64,000 nt of DNA. It comes from CAMDPA01 sp965223035 (GTDB lineage Bacteria; Pseudomonadota; Alphaproteobacteria; Rhizobiales; Hyphomicrobiaceae). A program made the translations under genes and the position numbers. The DNA lies in assembly GCA_965223035.1 (NCBI GenBank), contig OZ244980.1, forward strand, positions 4,588,001 through 4,652,000. The letters run 5' to 3'. Shown here piece after piece: positions 17,681 to 26,101 of this stretch (the first letter of the stretch is position 1; the number at the start of each line of letters is the position of its first letter). Below the pieces are notes generated by a model. That model saw nothing but the letters and a program-made list of their open reading frames with translations, was not told where the DNA came from and made no database searches.

Positions 17681-18367
17681 TTACTTTCGGAACGGAAAAT
17701 TGAACTGGCGCAGCAGCTCCCGCGCCTCGTCGTCGGATTTGGCGTTGGTGCACACAATCACGTCCATCCCCCAGATCTCATCGACCTTGTCATAATCGAT
17801 CTCTGGAAAGACGATGTGCTCTTTCAGGCCCATCGCGAAATTGCCACGACCATCGAAGCTCTTGGGATTGAGACCCCGAAAGTCTTTGACCCGCGGCAGT
17901 GCGATCGTTACCAGGCGGTCGAGAAACTCGTACATGCGGTCGCCGCGCAGCGTCACTTTCGCGCCCAAGGGCATGCCCTCGCGCACCTTGTAGGTGGCGA
18001 TCGATTTGCGCGCATAGGTGACAATCGGCTTCTGCCCGCTGATCAACGCGAGATCACTGGCGGCGTTCTCCACCTTTTTGCGATCCGCCACGGCCTCGCC
18101 GACTCCCATGTTGATCACCACCTTTTCCAGGCGCGGGATCTGCATCGCGTTCTTGTAGGCGAACGCCTCCGACATCGCCTCGCGAACCACGACCTGATAA
18201 TGCTGCTTCATGCGCGGCCGATAATCGTCCGGTCGCGCGAAGGAGCGCCGCTCGCCCGCCTCGCCGCTCGCCTTCTTGGCCTTCTTGTCCCGCGACGCGG
18301 CGTTGGCCTTGCCACCGCCCTTAGCGGCCTGCTGCTGAGCCGGCTTGGTTTGTTTGCCTTTGGCCAT
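17681..18367 (-). CDS. rplE: 50S ribosomal protein L5 with N-terminal extension
   Basis: 228 residues against the usual near 180. The L5 core runs from about residue 53 (MKQHYQVVVREAMSEAFAYKN) to the end, with INMGVGEA and GQKPIVTYARKSIA. The first about 50 residues are a Lys/Ala/Gln-rich, low-complexity tail (MAKGKQTKPAQQQAAKGGGK). The start at 18367 follows rplX by five bases, which supports the long form. An internal start at the Met before KQHYQ is the alternative. L5 binds 5S rRNA and the P-site tRNA. Confidence 0.95.
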   Translation of the reverse strand: MAKGKQTKPAQQQAAKGGGKANAASRDKKAKKASGEAGERRSFARPDDYRPRMKQHYQVVVREAMSEAFAYKNAMQIPRLEKVVINMGVGEAVADRKKVENAASDLALISGQKPIVTYARKSIATYKVREGMPLGAKVTLRGDRMYEFLDRLVTIALPRVKDFRGLNPKSFDGRGNFAMGLKEHIVFPEIDYDKVDEIWGMDVIVCTNAKSDDEARELLRQFNFPFRK

Positions 18368-18372
18368 AACCG

Positions 18373-18699
18373 TTATTTCCTATCCGGAAGCACTTCGCCG
18401 GAACGCTTGGCGTAGCGAACCTTCTTACCGTCTTCGAGAAACCTGAACCCGACCCGGGTGGGCTTGCCGTCGCGCGGGTCCTCCAACGCCAAGTTGGAAA
18501 TCGCGATGGGGCCCTCCTTGGAGATGATGCCGCCTTCCTGCGCCGCGGTTTGGCGCTGATGACGCCGCACCATATTGACGCCCCGCACCAGCGCGCGGTT
18601 CTCCTTGGGCATGACCTTCAAAACTTCGCCCTGCTTGCCCCGATCGCGACCACCCAACACGATCACCCGGTCGCCCTTCTTGATCTTTGACGACGCCAT
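18373..18699 (-). CDS. rplX: 50S ribosomal protein L24
   Basis: 108 residues. The KOW motif KKGDRVIVLGGRDRGKQGEVLKV is at residues 7-29, followed by VNMVRRHQRQTAAQEGGI. L24 is an early assembly initiator on 23S rRNA. Its ATG overlaps the rplN stop as TGATG, so the two are translationally coupled. That fixes this start over the longer open frame. Confidence 0.97.
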   Translation of the reverse strand: MASSKIKKGDRVIVLGGRDRGKQGEVLKVMPKENRALVRGVNMVRRHQRQTAAQEGGIISKEGPIAISNLALEDPRDGKPTRVGFRFLEDGKKVRYAKRSGEVLPDRK

Positions 18700-19067
18700 C
18701 ACAGCACCTCCGGCGCCAACGAGACGATCTTCATGTGGTTCTTGGCCCTGAGTTCGCGCGTGACCGGGCCGAAGATGCGGCTGCCGATCGGCTCGCCTTG
18801 CTGGTTGACCAACACCGCGGCATTGCGATCGAACCGGATCAGCGAGCCGTCGGGGCGGCGCACCCCATGCGCCGTGCGCACGATCACCGCCTTCATCACC
18901 TGCCCTTTTTTCACGCGGCCGCGCGGAATGGCCTCTTTCACCGACACCACGATGGTATCGCCGATGGTCGCATACTTGCGCTTTGAACCGCCCAGCACCT
19001 TGATGCACTGCACCCGTCGCGCGCCGGAATTGTCGGCGACATCGAGGCTGCTTTCCATCTGAATCAT
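18699..19067 (-). CDS. rplN: 50S ribosomal protein L14
   Basis: 122 residues: MIQMESSLDVADNSGARRVQCIKVLGGSKRKYA, and GSRIFGPVTRELR near the end. This is exactly the usual length, which decides the start at 19067. L14 binds near L19 and bridges the subunits. It is coupled to rplX downstream. Confidence 0.97.
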   Translation of the reverse strand: MIQMESSLDVADNSGARRVQCIKVLGGSKRKYATIGDTIVVSVKEAIPRGRVKKGQVMKAVIVRTAHGVRRPDGSLIRFDRNAAVLVNQQGEPIGSRIFGPVTRELRAKNHMKIVSLAPEVL

Positions 19068-19197
19068 TTGCTCAGTCCCTTTGCCGGGCAGCCCATCCCG
19101 GCCAGCCCATTGCTTTATGTGTTCACGCTCAACGCCGCCGCCATGACCCCGCGCCACCGCGCTCCTGCCCACTGGCCCGCGCCAGGTATCCGATCCG

Positions 19198-19437
19198 TCA
19201 ATGCTTCACCTGCCCTAACACGACCCAACGCTTGCTGCGCGATAACGGTCGGCCTTCTTCGATGCTCACCCGATCGCCGATCTTGAACGTGTTTTCCTCG
19301 TCGTGGGCGTGATACTTCTTCGACCGTCGGACAGTCTTCTTGAATAGCGGGTGCGTGTAGCGGCGCTCGACCTCGACAACAACGGTTTTGTCGTTCTTGT
19401 CGGACACCACCACGCCATTGAGGATGCGCTTCGGCAT
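19198..19437 (-). CDS. rpsQ: 30S ribosomal protein S17
   Basis: 79 residues, standard OB-fold S17: MPKRILNGVVVSDKNDKTVVVEVERRY, HPLFKKTVRRSKKYHAHDE, GDRVSIEEGRPLSRSKRWV. It lies 19 bases after rpmC and 130 bases before rplN. Confidence 0.97.
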   Translation of the reverse strand: MPKRILNGVVVSDKNDKTVVVEVERRYTHPLFKKTVRRSKKYHAHDEENTFKIGDRVSIEEGRPLSRSKRWVVLGQVKH

Positions 19438-19456
19438 TTACGACTTTCCTTCTTTG

Positions 19457-19660
19457 CTATTGCGTCGCGCCGCCAAGCTGCTTTTGGCGCGTAATGGTCT
19501 TGACCCGCGCAATGTCACGGCGAACCTGGCGCACGCGTGCGACGTTCTCCAACTGCCCGGAGGCCTTCTGGAAGCGCAGGTTGAACTGTTCCTTTTTCAG
19601 GTTGAGCAGCTCGTCCTCCAGTTGGTCCAGCGATTTATCCCTCAAGTCCGCGGCCTTCAT
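19457..19660 (-). CDS. rpmC: 50S ribosomal protein L29
   Basis: 67 residues: MKAADLRDKSLDQLEDELLNLKKEQFNLRFQ, with the helical hairpin typical of L29. It lies at the exit tunnel beside L23. The ribosome site is AAGGA nine bases before the ATG. A run of three 15-bp copies resembling this ribosome-site region lies just upstream (19691-19735). Confidence 0.97.
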   Translation of the reverse strand: MKAADLRDKSLDQLEDELLNLKKEQFNLRFQKASGQLENVARVRQVRRDIARVKTITRQKQLGGATQ

Positions 19661-19690
19661 CGCCCATGTCCTTATTCACGAATGTCCCTA

Positions 19691-19735
19691 GTCGCCTGTG
19701 TCCTGGTCGCCTGTGTCCTGGTCGCCTGTGTCCTG
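19691..19735. repeat. 15-bp tandem repeat in the rplP-rpmC spacer
   Basis: Three perfect copies of GTCGCCTGTGTCCTG. On the transcribed strand each reads CAGGACACAGGCGAC, which closely resembles the actual rpmC ribosome-binding and start region AAGGACATGGGCGAT. The repeat therefore looks like tandem duplication of a ribosome-site segment. Confidence 0.93.
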
Positions 19736-19796
19736 GTGTTGCCGATCCGACCGCCGGTCCGTTTAGGTCCCGCACCACCGACCGCCGGCCTCAGGT

Positions 19797-20207
19797 CTAC
19801 GTCAATCGCGTCACGATCCGGGTCTTGATCGGCAGCTTCGCCGCGCCCAGCATCAAGGCCTCGCGCGCCGTCGCATCCGGGACCCCGTCGAGCTCGAACA
19901 TGATGCGGCCGGGCTTGACCCGGGCCACCCATAATTCCGGCGAGCCCTTGCCGGAGCCCATGCGGACTTCGGCCGGCTTTTTCGACACTGGCAGATCCGG
20001 AAACACCCGGATCCAGACCCGCCCGGCCCGCCTCATGTGCCGAGTGATGGCGCGCCGCGCCGCCTCGATCTGGCGCGCAGTGATGCGCTCCGGCTCCACC
20101 GCCTTGAGGCCGTGCGAGCCAAAATTGAGCAAGGTCCCGCCTTTGGCCGATCCATGGATCCGGCCCTTGTGCGCCTTGCGAAATTTCATGCGTTTGGGTT
20201 GCAGCAT
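19797..20207 (-). CDS. rplP: 50S ribosomal protein L16
   Basis: 136 residues: MLQPKRMKFRKAHKGR, SHGLKAVEPERITARQIEAARRAI, VRMGSGKGSPELWVARVKPGR. It contacts the A-site tRNA and organises 5S rRNA docking. It lies in the S10 operon between rpsC and rpmC. Confidence 0.97.
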   Translation of the reverse strand: MLQPKRMKFRKAHKGRIHGSAKGGTLLNFGSHGLKAVEPERITARQIEAARRAITRHMRRAGRVWIRVFPDLPVSKKPAEVRMGSGKGSPELWVARVKPGRIMFELDGVPDATAREALMLGAAKLPIKTRIVTRLT

Positions 20208-20251
20208 GTGAGTACCTCATCGTCAGCCGTCGGCTGACCCTATCTCCACCG

Positions 20252-21001
20252 TCAGCTCGGCCCCGGAGCGCCCCGGTCGGCCCGATCGCGCCGCCGGTCG
20301 CCGTCATCGCGTCGACGGGGGCCGCCGCCTTCATTCATCTCGCTGGCGCGGCGTTCCGAGGCCATCGGGTCGTGATCCATGATCTCGCCCTTGAACACCC
20401 ACACCTTCACGCCGATCAGCCCGTAAGCGGTCTTCGCCACGCCGTAGCCGAAATCGATGTCCGCCCGCAGCGTATGCAGCGGCACACGGCCTTCGCGATA
20501 CCACTCGGTCCGGGCGATCTCCGCGCCACCCAAACGCCCGGCAACATTAATGCGAATGCCCAAGGCGCCGAGCCGCAAAGCCGATTGCACCGCACGCTTC
20601 ATCGCCCGCCGGAATGCCACGCGCCGCTCCAGCTGCTGGGCGATGCCTTCCGCGATCAGCCGGGCGTCGATCTCCGGCTTGCGCACCTCGACGATGTTGA
20701 GATGGACCTCGGAGGTCGTCAGCTTGCCGATATCGCCCTTCAGCTTCTCGATGTCGGTCCCCTTTTTGCCGATCAGCACGCCGGGCCGCGCGGAATGCAC
20801 GGTGACCCGACATTTGCGGTGAGGACGTTCGATCACAACCTTTGAGATGCCGGCGGGCCGCTGCATCTTGAGGATGTGCTCCCGGATCGCCATGTCCTCG
20901 TGCAACAGCTTGCCGTACTCACCGCGATTGGCGAACCAGCGGCTGTCCCACGTGCGGTTGATGCCAAGGCGCATGCCGACCGGATTGACCTTCTGTCCCA
21001 T
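20252..21001 (-). CDS. rpsC: 30S ribosomal protein S3
   Basis: 249 residues: MGQKVNPVGMRLGINRTWDSRWFA, and the KH domain with the GKKG loop in LIGKKGTDIEKLKGDIGKL. The C-terminal domain has GRLGGAEIARTEWYREGRVPLHTLRADIDF. A short Arg/Asp-rich tail (RRDDGDRRRDRADRG) follows. S3 lines the mRNA entry tunnel. It is three bases downstream of rplV. Confidence 0.98.
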   Translation of the reverse strand: MGQKVNPVGMRLGINRTWDSRWFANRGEYGKLLHEDMAIREHILKMQRPAGISKVVIERPHRKCRVTVHSARPGVLIGKKGTDIEKLKGDIGKLTTSEVHLNIVEVRKPEIDARLIAEGIAQQLERRVAFRRAMKRAVQSALRLGALGIRINVAGRLGGAEIARTEWYREGRVPLHTLRADIDFGYGVAKTAYGLIGVKVWVFKGEIMDHDPMASERRASEMNEGGGPRRRDDGDRRRDRADRGAPGPS

Positions 21002-21004
21002 TGC

Positions 21005-21406
21005 TCAGTCCTCCTGCGCCGCGGCAACGTCGTCCAGCTTGGATTCGCGGACCACGACGGTGAGCTGTGAAAACGGCTTGGTGATCCGGCCCGAGCGACC
21101 GCGCCCGCGGGCCTCGAAACGTTTCATCACCAAATTCTTGCCGACCCAGGCCTGGGCGACCACCAGGTCGTCCACATCCAGCCCATGGTTGTTCTCGGCA
21201 TTGGCCACCGCACTCATCACGCATTTGCGGACGTCCGTGGCGATGCGCTTCTTGGAAAACTCCAAATCGGCGATCGCGGCGTTGACCTTCTTGCCGCGGA
21301 TCATGCCGGCTACCAGGTTCAGCTTCTGCGGCGACACCCTCAGATTGCGGACCACCGCGCGCGCCTCGTTGTCGGCCAGGCTACGCTCTCGTTTGTTCTT
21401 GCCCAT
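21005..21406 (-). CDS. rplV: 50S ribosomal protein L22
   Basis: 133 residues. VRNLRVSPQKLNLVAGMIRGKKVNAAI and the C-terminal beta-hairpin region AQAWVGKNLVMKRFEARGRGRSGRI match L22, whose loop reaches into the exit tunnel. It lies 13 bases from rpsS and 3 bases from rpsC. Confidence 0.97.
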   Translation of the reverse strand: MGKNKRERSLADNEARAVVRNLRVSPQKLNLVAGMIRGKKVNAAIADLEFSKKRIATDVRKCVMSAVANAENNHGLDVDDLVVAQAWVGKNLVMKRFEARGRGRSGRITKPFSQLTVVVRESKLDDVAAAQED

Positions 21407-21419
21407 CAGCCCGCTCCCC

Positions 21420-21698
21420 TCATCGCCGGCCGGCCTTCTTGTCGCCCGAGTGGCCGGTGAACGTCCGGGTCGGGGCGAACTCGCCGAGCTTGTGGCCGAT
21501 CATGTCCTCGTTGACCGAGACCGGGATGTGCTTTTTGCCGTTGTAGACGCCAAACGTGAGCCCGACGAACTGCGGCAGTATGGTGGAGCGGCGGCTCCAG
21601 GTCTTGATGATTTCGTTGCGGCCGGACGCGCGCACGGCATCTGCCTTTTTGAGCAGATAACCATCCACGAACGGACCTTTCCAAACTGAACGTGACAC
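21420..21698 (-). CDS. rpsS: 30S ribosomal protein S19
   Basis: 92 residues: MSRSVWKGPFVDGYLLKKAD, RRSTILPQFVGLTFGVYNGKKHIPV, MIGHKLGEFAPTRTFTGHSGDKKAGRR. The length is normal. It lies in the S10 operon between rplB and rplV. Confidence 0.97.
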   Translation of the reverse strand: MSRSVWKGPFVDGYLLKKADAVRASGRNEIIKTWSRRSTILPQFVGLTFGVYNGKKHIPVSVNEDMIGHKLGEFAPTRTFTGHSGDKKAGRR

Positions 21699-21722
21699 GG
21701 AACCTCTCCTGCGCCCCTGGCG

Positions 21723-22544
21723 CTACTTCTTCTTCGCGCGGCTGCGCACGATATATTTGTCTGTCGACTTGTTCTTTCTGGTCTTGTGCCCCTTGGTCGG
21801 CTTACCCCAGGGCGTGGCCCAATGCTTGCCGCCGTTGGTCCGACCACCATTGGGGTGATCGACCGGGTTCATGGCGATCGAGCGCACCGTCGGCCGGCGC
21901 CCGCGCCAGCGTGCGCGGCCAGCCTTGCCGATCACCTGATTGGAGTTATCAGGATTTGAAACGGCGCCGATGCTGGCCATGCACTCCGCGCGCACCCGAC
22001 GGGTCTCGCCGGAGCCCATGCGCAAAATAGCCCAGCCGGCGTCGCGGCCCACCAATTGGATGTAGGCCCCGGCGGCCCGCGCGAGCTGCCCGCCGCGCCC
22101 CGGCTTCATCTCCACATTGTGGACGATGGTGCCGATCGGCATCGCTGACAACGGCATCGCATTGCCCGGCTTCACGTCGACCCGCTCGCCAGCGAGTACG
22201 GTGTCACCCGGCGCCAACCGCTGCGGCGCCAGGATGTAGGCCTGTTCCCCATCCTCATAGTTGAGCAACGCAATAAAGGCGGTCCGGTTCGGATCATACT
22301 CCAGCCGCTCAACTTTGGCCGGCACGTCAAACTTGCGACGACGAAAATCGATCCGCCGGTAGGACTGTTTATGCCCGCCACCGATGTGGCGCGTGGTGAT
22401 CCGCCCAAAATTGTTACGTCCGCCGGTACGCGACTTACCCTCCGTCAGCTGCTTGACCGGAGGTCCTTTCCAAAGGTGGCGACGGTTGACCAGTACCAAA
22501 TGGCGTAGTCCTGGTGACGTCGGGCGGAATGTCTTGAGTGCCAT
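21723..22544 (-). CDS. rplB: 50S ribosomal protein L2 with a variant conserved loop
   Basis: 273 residues. RPTSPGLRHLVLVN, GGGHKQSYRRIDFRR and MPIGTIVHNVEMKPGRGGQLARAAGAY are typical. L2 is one of the proteins nearest the peptidyl-transferase centre. The C-terminal loop, normally DHPHGGGEGR, reads DHPNGGRTNGGKH: the first histidine is kept, the second is Asn, and about two residues of the Gly-Glu stretch are missing. The rest, TPWGKPTKGHKTR, is normal. The reading frame is intact, so a sequencing frameshift is unlikely. Confidence 0.97.
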   Translation of the reverse strand: MALKTFRPTSPGLRHLVLVNRRHLWKGPPVKQLTEGKSRTGGRNNFGRITTRHIGGGHKQSYRRIDFRRRKFDVPAKVERLEYDPNRTAFIALLNYEDGEQAYILAPQRLAPGDTVLAGERVDVKPGNAMPLSAMPIGTIVHNVEMKPGRGGQLARAAGAYIQLVGRDAGWAILRMGSGETRRVRAECMASIGAVSNPDNSNQVIGKAGRARWRGRRPTVRSIAMNPVDHPNGGRTNGGKHWATPWGKPTKGHKTRKNKSTDKYIVRSRAKKK

Positions 22545-22560
22545 CAGCGTTGGTTCCCTG

Positions 22561-22854
22561 TTACAAGCCCGTCATCACGTCGATCATCTGCCCGGGCTCC
22601 AAGGTCACCACCGCCTTCTTGGAATCGCTTTGGCGGCCCTTGATCCCACGAAACGTCTTGAGCTTGCCCTTGCGCACGGCGGTATTGACCGACTTGACCT
22701 TGACCGAGAACAACTGCTCGACCGCTTGCTTGATCTGCGGTTTGGTCGCCGTCTTACGGACCTTGAACACGACCTGGTTGTTGGCCGAGGACCGCGTCGA
22801 TTTTTCGGTGATCACCGGCGATATGATCACGTCATAGGCATCGGCGATGTTCAT
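22561..22854 (-). CDS. rplW: 50S ribosomal protein L23
   Basis: 97 residues: DVIISPVITEKSTRSS, NNQVVFKVRKTATKPQIKQAVEQLF, KSVNTAVRKGKLKTFRGIKGRQSD. L23 is the trigger-factor and SRP docking protein at the exit tunnel. It overlaps the end of rplD by four bases (ATGA). Confidence 0.97.
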   Translation of the reverse strand: MNIADAYDVIISPVITEKSTRSSANNQVVFKVRKTATKPQIKQAVEQLFSVKVKSVNTAVRKGKLKTFRGIKGRQSDSKKAVVTLEPGQMIDVMTGL

Positions 22855-23480
22855 TTGAAGCGCGCCTCCAGCGCTGCGACGGCGGCCTTGGTGAGCACCA
22901 ATTTCTTGCGCCGCAGAATGTCGTAGACGTTGATGCCTTGTACCGGCAGCACGTCGATGTTCGGGATGTTGCGGGCCGCCCGCGCAAAACCGGGGTCCAA
23001 CTGCTGGTCATCGATGATCAACGCGTTGGCCAGATCCAGCTGATCGAGGCTCGCCCTTAAACCCTTGGTCTTGCCATCCGCGACCACGGCCCGGTCGATC
23101 ACCACGATTTCGCCCGACTTGGCCTTGGCCGACAACGCATGGCGGAGCGCCAACGCCCGCACCTTTTTCGGTAGGTCGATCGCATGGCTGCGCGGCTTCG
23201 GCCCGAACGCCTTGCCGCCGCCGCGCCATTGCGGCACGGCCCGGTCGCCGTGGCGGGCGTTGCCCGAGCCCTTCTGCCGGTTCATCTTCTTGCCGGTCAC
23301 GTTGACTTCGGAGCGATCCTGCGTGTGATGCGTCCCCGCCATCCGCTTGAGCGTCTGATAACGGACCATGCGCTGGATCAGGTCCTTACGCGGCTCGAGC
23401 CCAAACACCGCCTCGTCAAGCTCGATCGTGCCCGCCGCACTCGCGTCCAATGATGTTACGTTGGCTTGCACGACGCTCAC
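22851..23480 (-). CDS. rplD: 50S ribosomal protein L4
   Basis: 209 residues. The exit-tunnel loop is present: KKMNRQKGSGNARHGDRAVPQWRGGGKAFGPKPR. In other bacteria L4 also represses the S10 operon by binding its leader. That cannot be tested here. Four-base overlaps with rplC and rplW at either end indicate coupled translation. Confidence 0.97.
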   Translation of the reverse strand: MSVVQANVTSLDASAAGTIELDEAVFGLEPRKDLIQRMVRYQTLKRMAGTHHTQDRSEVNVTGKKMNRQKGSGNARHGDRAVPQWRGGGKAFGPKPRSHAIDLPKKVRALALRHALSAKAKSGEIVVIDRAVVADGKTKGLRASLDQLDLANALIIDDQQLDPGFARAARNIPNIDVLPVQGINVYDILRRKKLVLTKAAVAALEARFK

Positions 23481-24232
23481 TCCTTGGTTTCCGCGTCGCC
23501 CGACGCACCGGCCGCGTCGGCCGCATCTGGCGCGGAGCCGGGATCAGCCGCCGCCGCACGTTGAATCACCGCGCCCGGCGTCGGCGCCTCGTCCGGCCGC
23601 GCCTTTTTGACCGCGTCGCGCACCAGCACCCATCCGCCCTTGGCGCCGGGGACGGCGCCACGGATCATCAACAGGCCCCGCTCGACGTCGGTGCTGACAA
23701 CCACCAGGTTTTGCGTGGTGACCCGCTCATCACCCAGGTGTCCGGCCATCTTCTTGCCCTTGAACACCTTGCCCGGGTCCTGGCGCTGGCCAGTCGAACC
23801 GTGCGCCCGGTGAACGATGGACACGCCGTGCGAGGCACGCATCCCACTGAAGTTCCAACGCTTCATAACGCCTTGGAAGCCTTTGCCCTTGCTGGTGCCG
23901 GTGACATCGACGAACTGGCCGGGCACGAAATGATCGACGGTGATCTCCGCGCCGACGTCGATCAGATTGTCGGCGCTGACGCGAAACTCGGCGAGCTTAC
24001 GCTTTGGCTCGATCTCTGCCTTGGCGAAGCGCTGCCGCTCCGGCTTCGAGGTGTGCTTCGGCTTGCGTCGGCCCACGCCGAGCTGAACGGCCGTGTAGCC
24101 GTTATCGGCCTCGGTGCGCTGCGCCACCACCTGGCAATTCTCTATCTTCAGCACGGTTACCGGCACATGTTCTCCCGCCTCGGTGAAAATGCGGGTCATG
24201 CCGATCTTTTGTGCGATCAGTCCTGAGCGCAT
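23477..24232 (-). CDS. rplC: 50S ribosomal protein L3 with extended C-terminus
   Basis: 251 residues against the usual 205-215. The core has MRSGLIAQKIGMTRIF, TGTSKGKGFQGVMKRWNF and HGSTGQRQDPGKVFKGKKMAGHLG (with the glutamine that is N-methylated in other species). After the core a tail of about 40 Ala/Asp/Pro-rich residues follows (PGSAPDAADAAGASGDAETKE). The ATG at 24232 has AAGGGG about nine bases upstream and gives the normal N-terminus, so an upstream in-frame start is not used. Confidence 0.97.
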   Translation of the reverse strand: MRSGLIAQKIGMTRIFTEAGEHVPVTVLKIENCQVVAQRTEADNGYTAVQLGVGRRKPKHTSKPERQRFAKAEIEPKRKLAEFRVSADNLIDVGAEITVDHFVPGQFVDVTGTSKGKGFQGVMKRWNFSGMRASHGVSIVHRAHGSTGQRQDPGKVFKGKKMAGHLGDERVTTQNLVVVSTDVERGLLMIRGAVPGAKGGWVLVRDAVKKARPDEAPTPGAVIQRAAAADPGSAPDAADAAGASGDAETKE

Positions 24233-24310
24233 TGCGCTAGGCCCCTTCCATTTATGGCCGTTATCACGGCTCAATGCGGTTTCGTCTGAGCAACCGTGTC
24301 GGATCCACCA

Positions 24311-24619
24311 TCACAGTTTGATCTCGACGTCGACACCGGCGGCCAGATCAAGCTTCATCAAGGCATCGACGGTCTGCGGCGTCGGATCGACGATGTCGAG
24401 CACCCGCTTGTGGGTGCGCATCTCGAATTGCTCGCGACTCTTCTTGTCGATGTGCGGCGAGCGGTTGACGCAGAATTTCTCGATGCGTGTCGGCAGGGGG
24501 ATCGGCCCCTTCACCTCCGCGCCGGTGCGTTTTGCCGTATTGACGATCTCGCGCGTGGAAGCGTCCAGCACGCGATGATCGAACGCCTTGAGGCGGATAC
24601 GGATATTCTGGCCGTTCAT
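24311..24619 (-). CDS. rpsJ: 30S ribosomal protein S10
   Basis: 102 residues from the ATG at 24619: MNGQNIRIRLKAFDHRVLD, KGPIPLPTRIEKFCVNRSPHIDKKSREQFE. This is the normal S10 length. The frame remains open upstream through a 15-bp tandem repeat that would encode DKGQL-DKGQF-DKGEL. A TTG start there would add about 19 residues, but S10 elsewhere begins at MNGQ-like sequence. No strong ribosome site is at normal distance before 24619; the nearest AAGGGTGAG is about a dozen bases away in the repeat. First gene of the S10 operon. Confidence 0.96.
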   Translation of the reverse strand: MNGQNIRIRLKAFDHRVLDASTREIVNTAKRTGAEVKGPIPLPTRIEKFCVNRSPHIDKKSREQFEMRTHKRVLDIVDPTPQTVDALMKLDLAAGVDVEIKL

Positions 24620-24620
24620 T

Positions 24621-24680
24621 GGCTTGTCCAACTCACCCTTGTCAAACTGACCCTTGTCCAACTGACCCTTGTCCAACTGA
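24621..24680. repeat. 15-bp tandem repeat upstream of rpsJ
   Basis: Four copies of a 15-bp unit, consensus CCCTTGTCCAACTGA. On the transcribed strand each full copy carries AAGGG. It lies in the tufA-rpsJ spacer. The same block follows the second tuf gene with three copies (44500-44544), so copy number differs between the two. Confidence 0.95.
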
Positions 24681-24733
24681 TCGCTGGCCCGCCGCCGGCC
24701 GCCCGGGCCAGCGCGGCCGGACGGTCGGGCCGG

Positions 24734-25942
<1,209 letters not shown>

Positions 25943-26101
25943 CGTCGGCTCTCCTCTGTCTTTCCTTTATCCTGCGCCGTGGAGCCGGTCTGCGTTGCCG
26001 GCCTCCATCCGCACAGTGTTCTCCGTGTTCCTGCGTTGCTCCGTTAGACCACACGAAGCGTTCGCCCGCGCAATCAGGGCCGATGTTTCGGGCGTCTTCG
26101 A

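Noticed and set aside
24620..24676. S10 with a DKGQL-repeat N-terminal extension
   Set aside because: It would need a TTG start without a ribosome site, and the same repeat occurs after the other tuf gene where no S10 exists.
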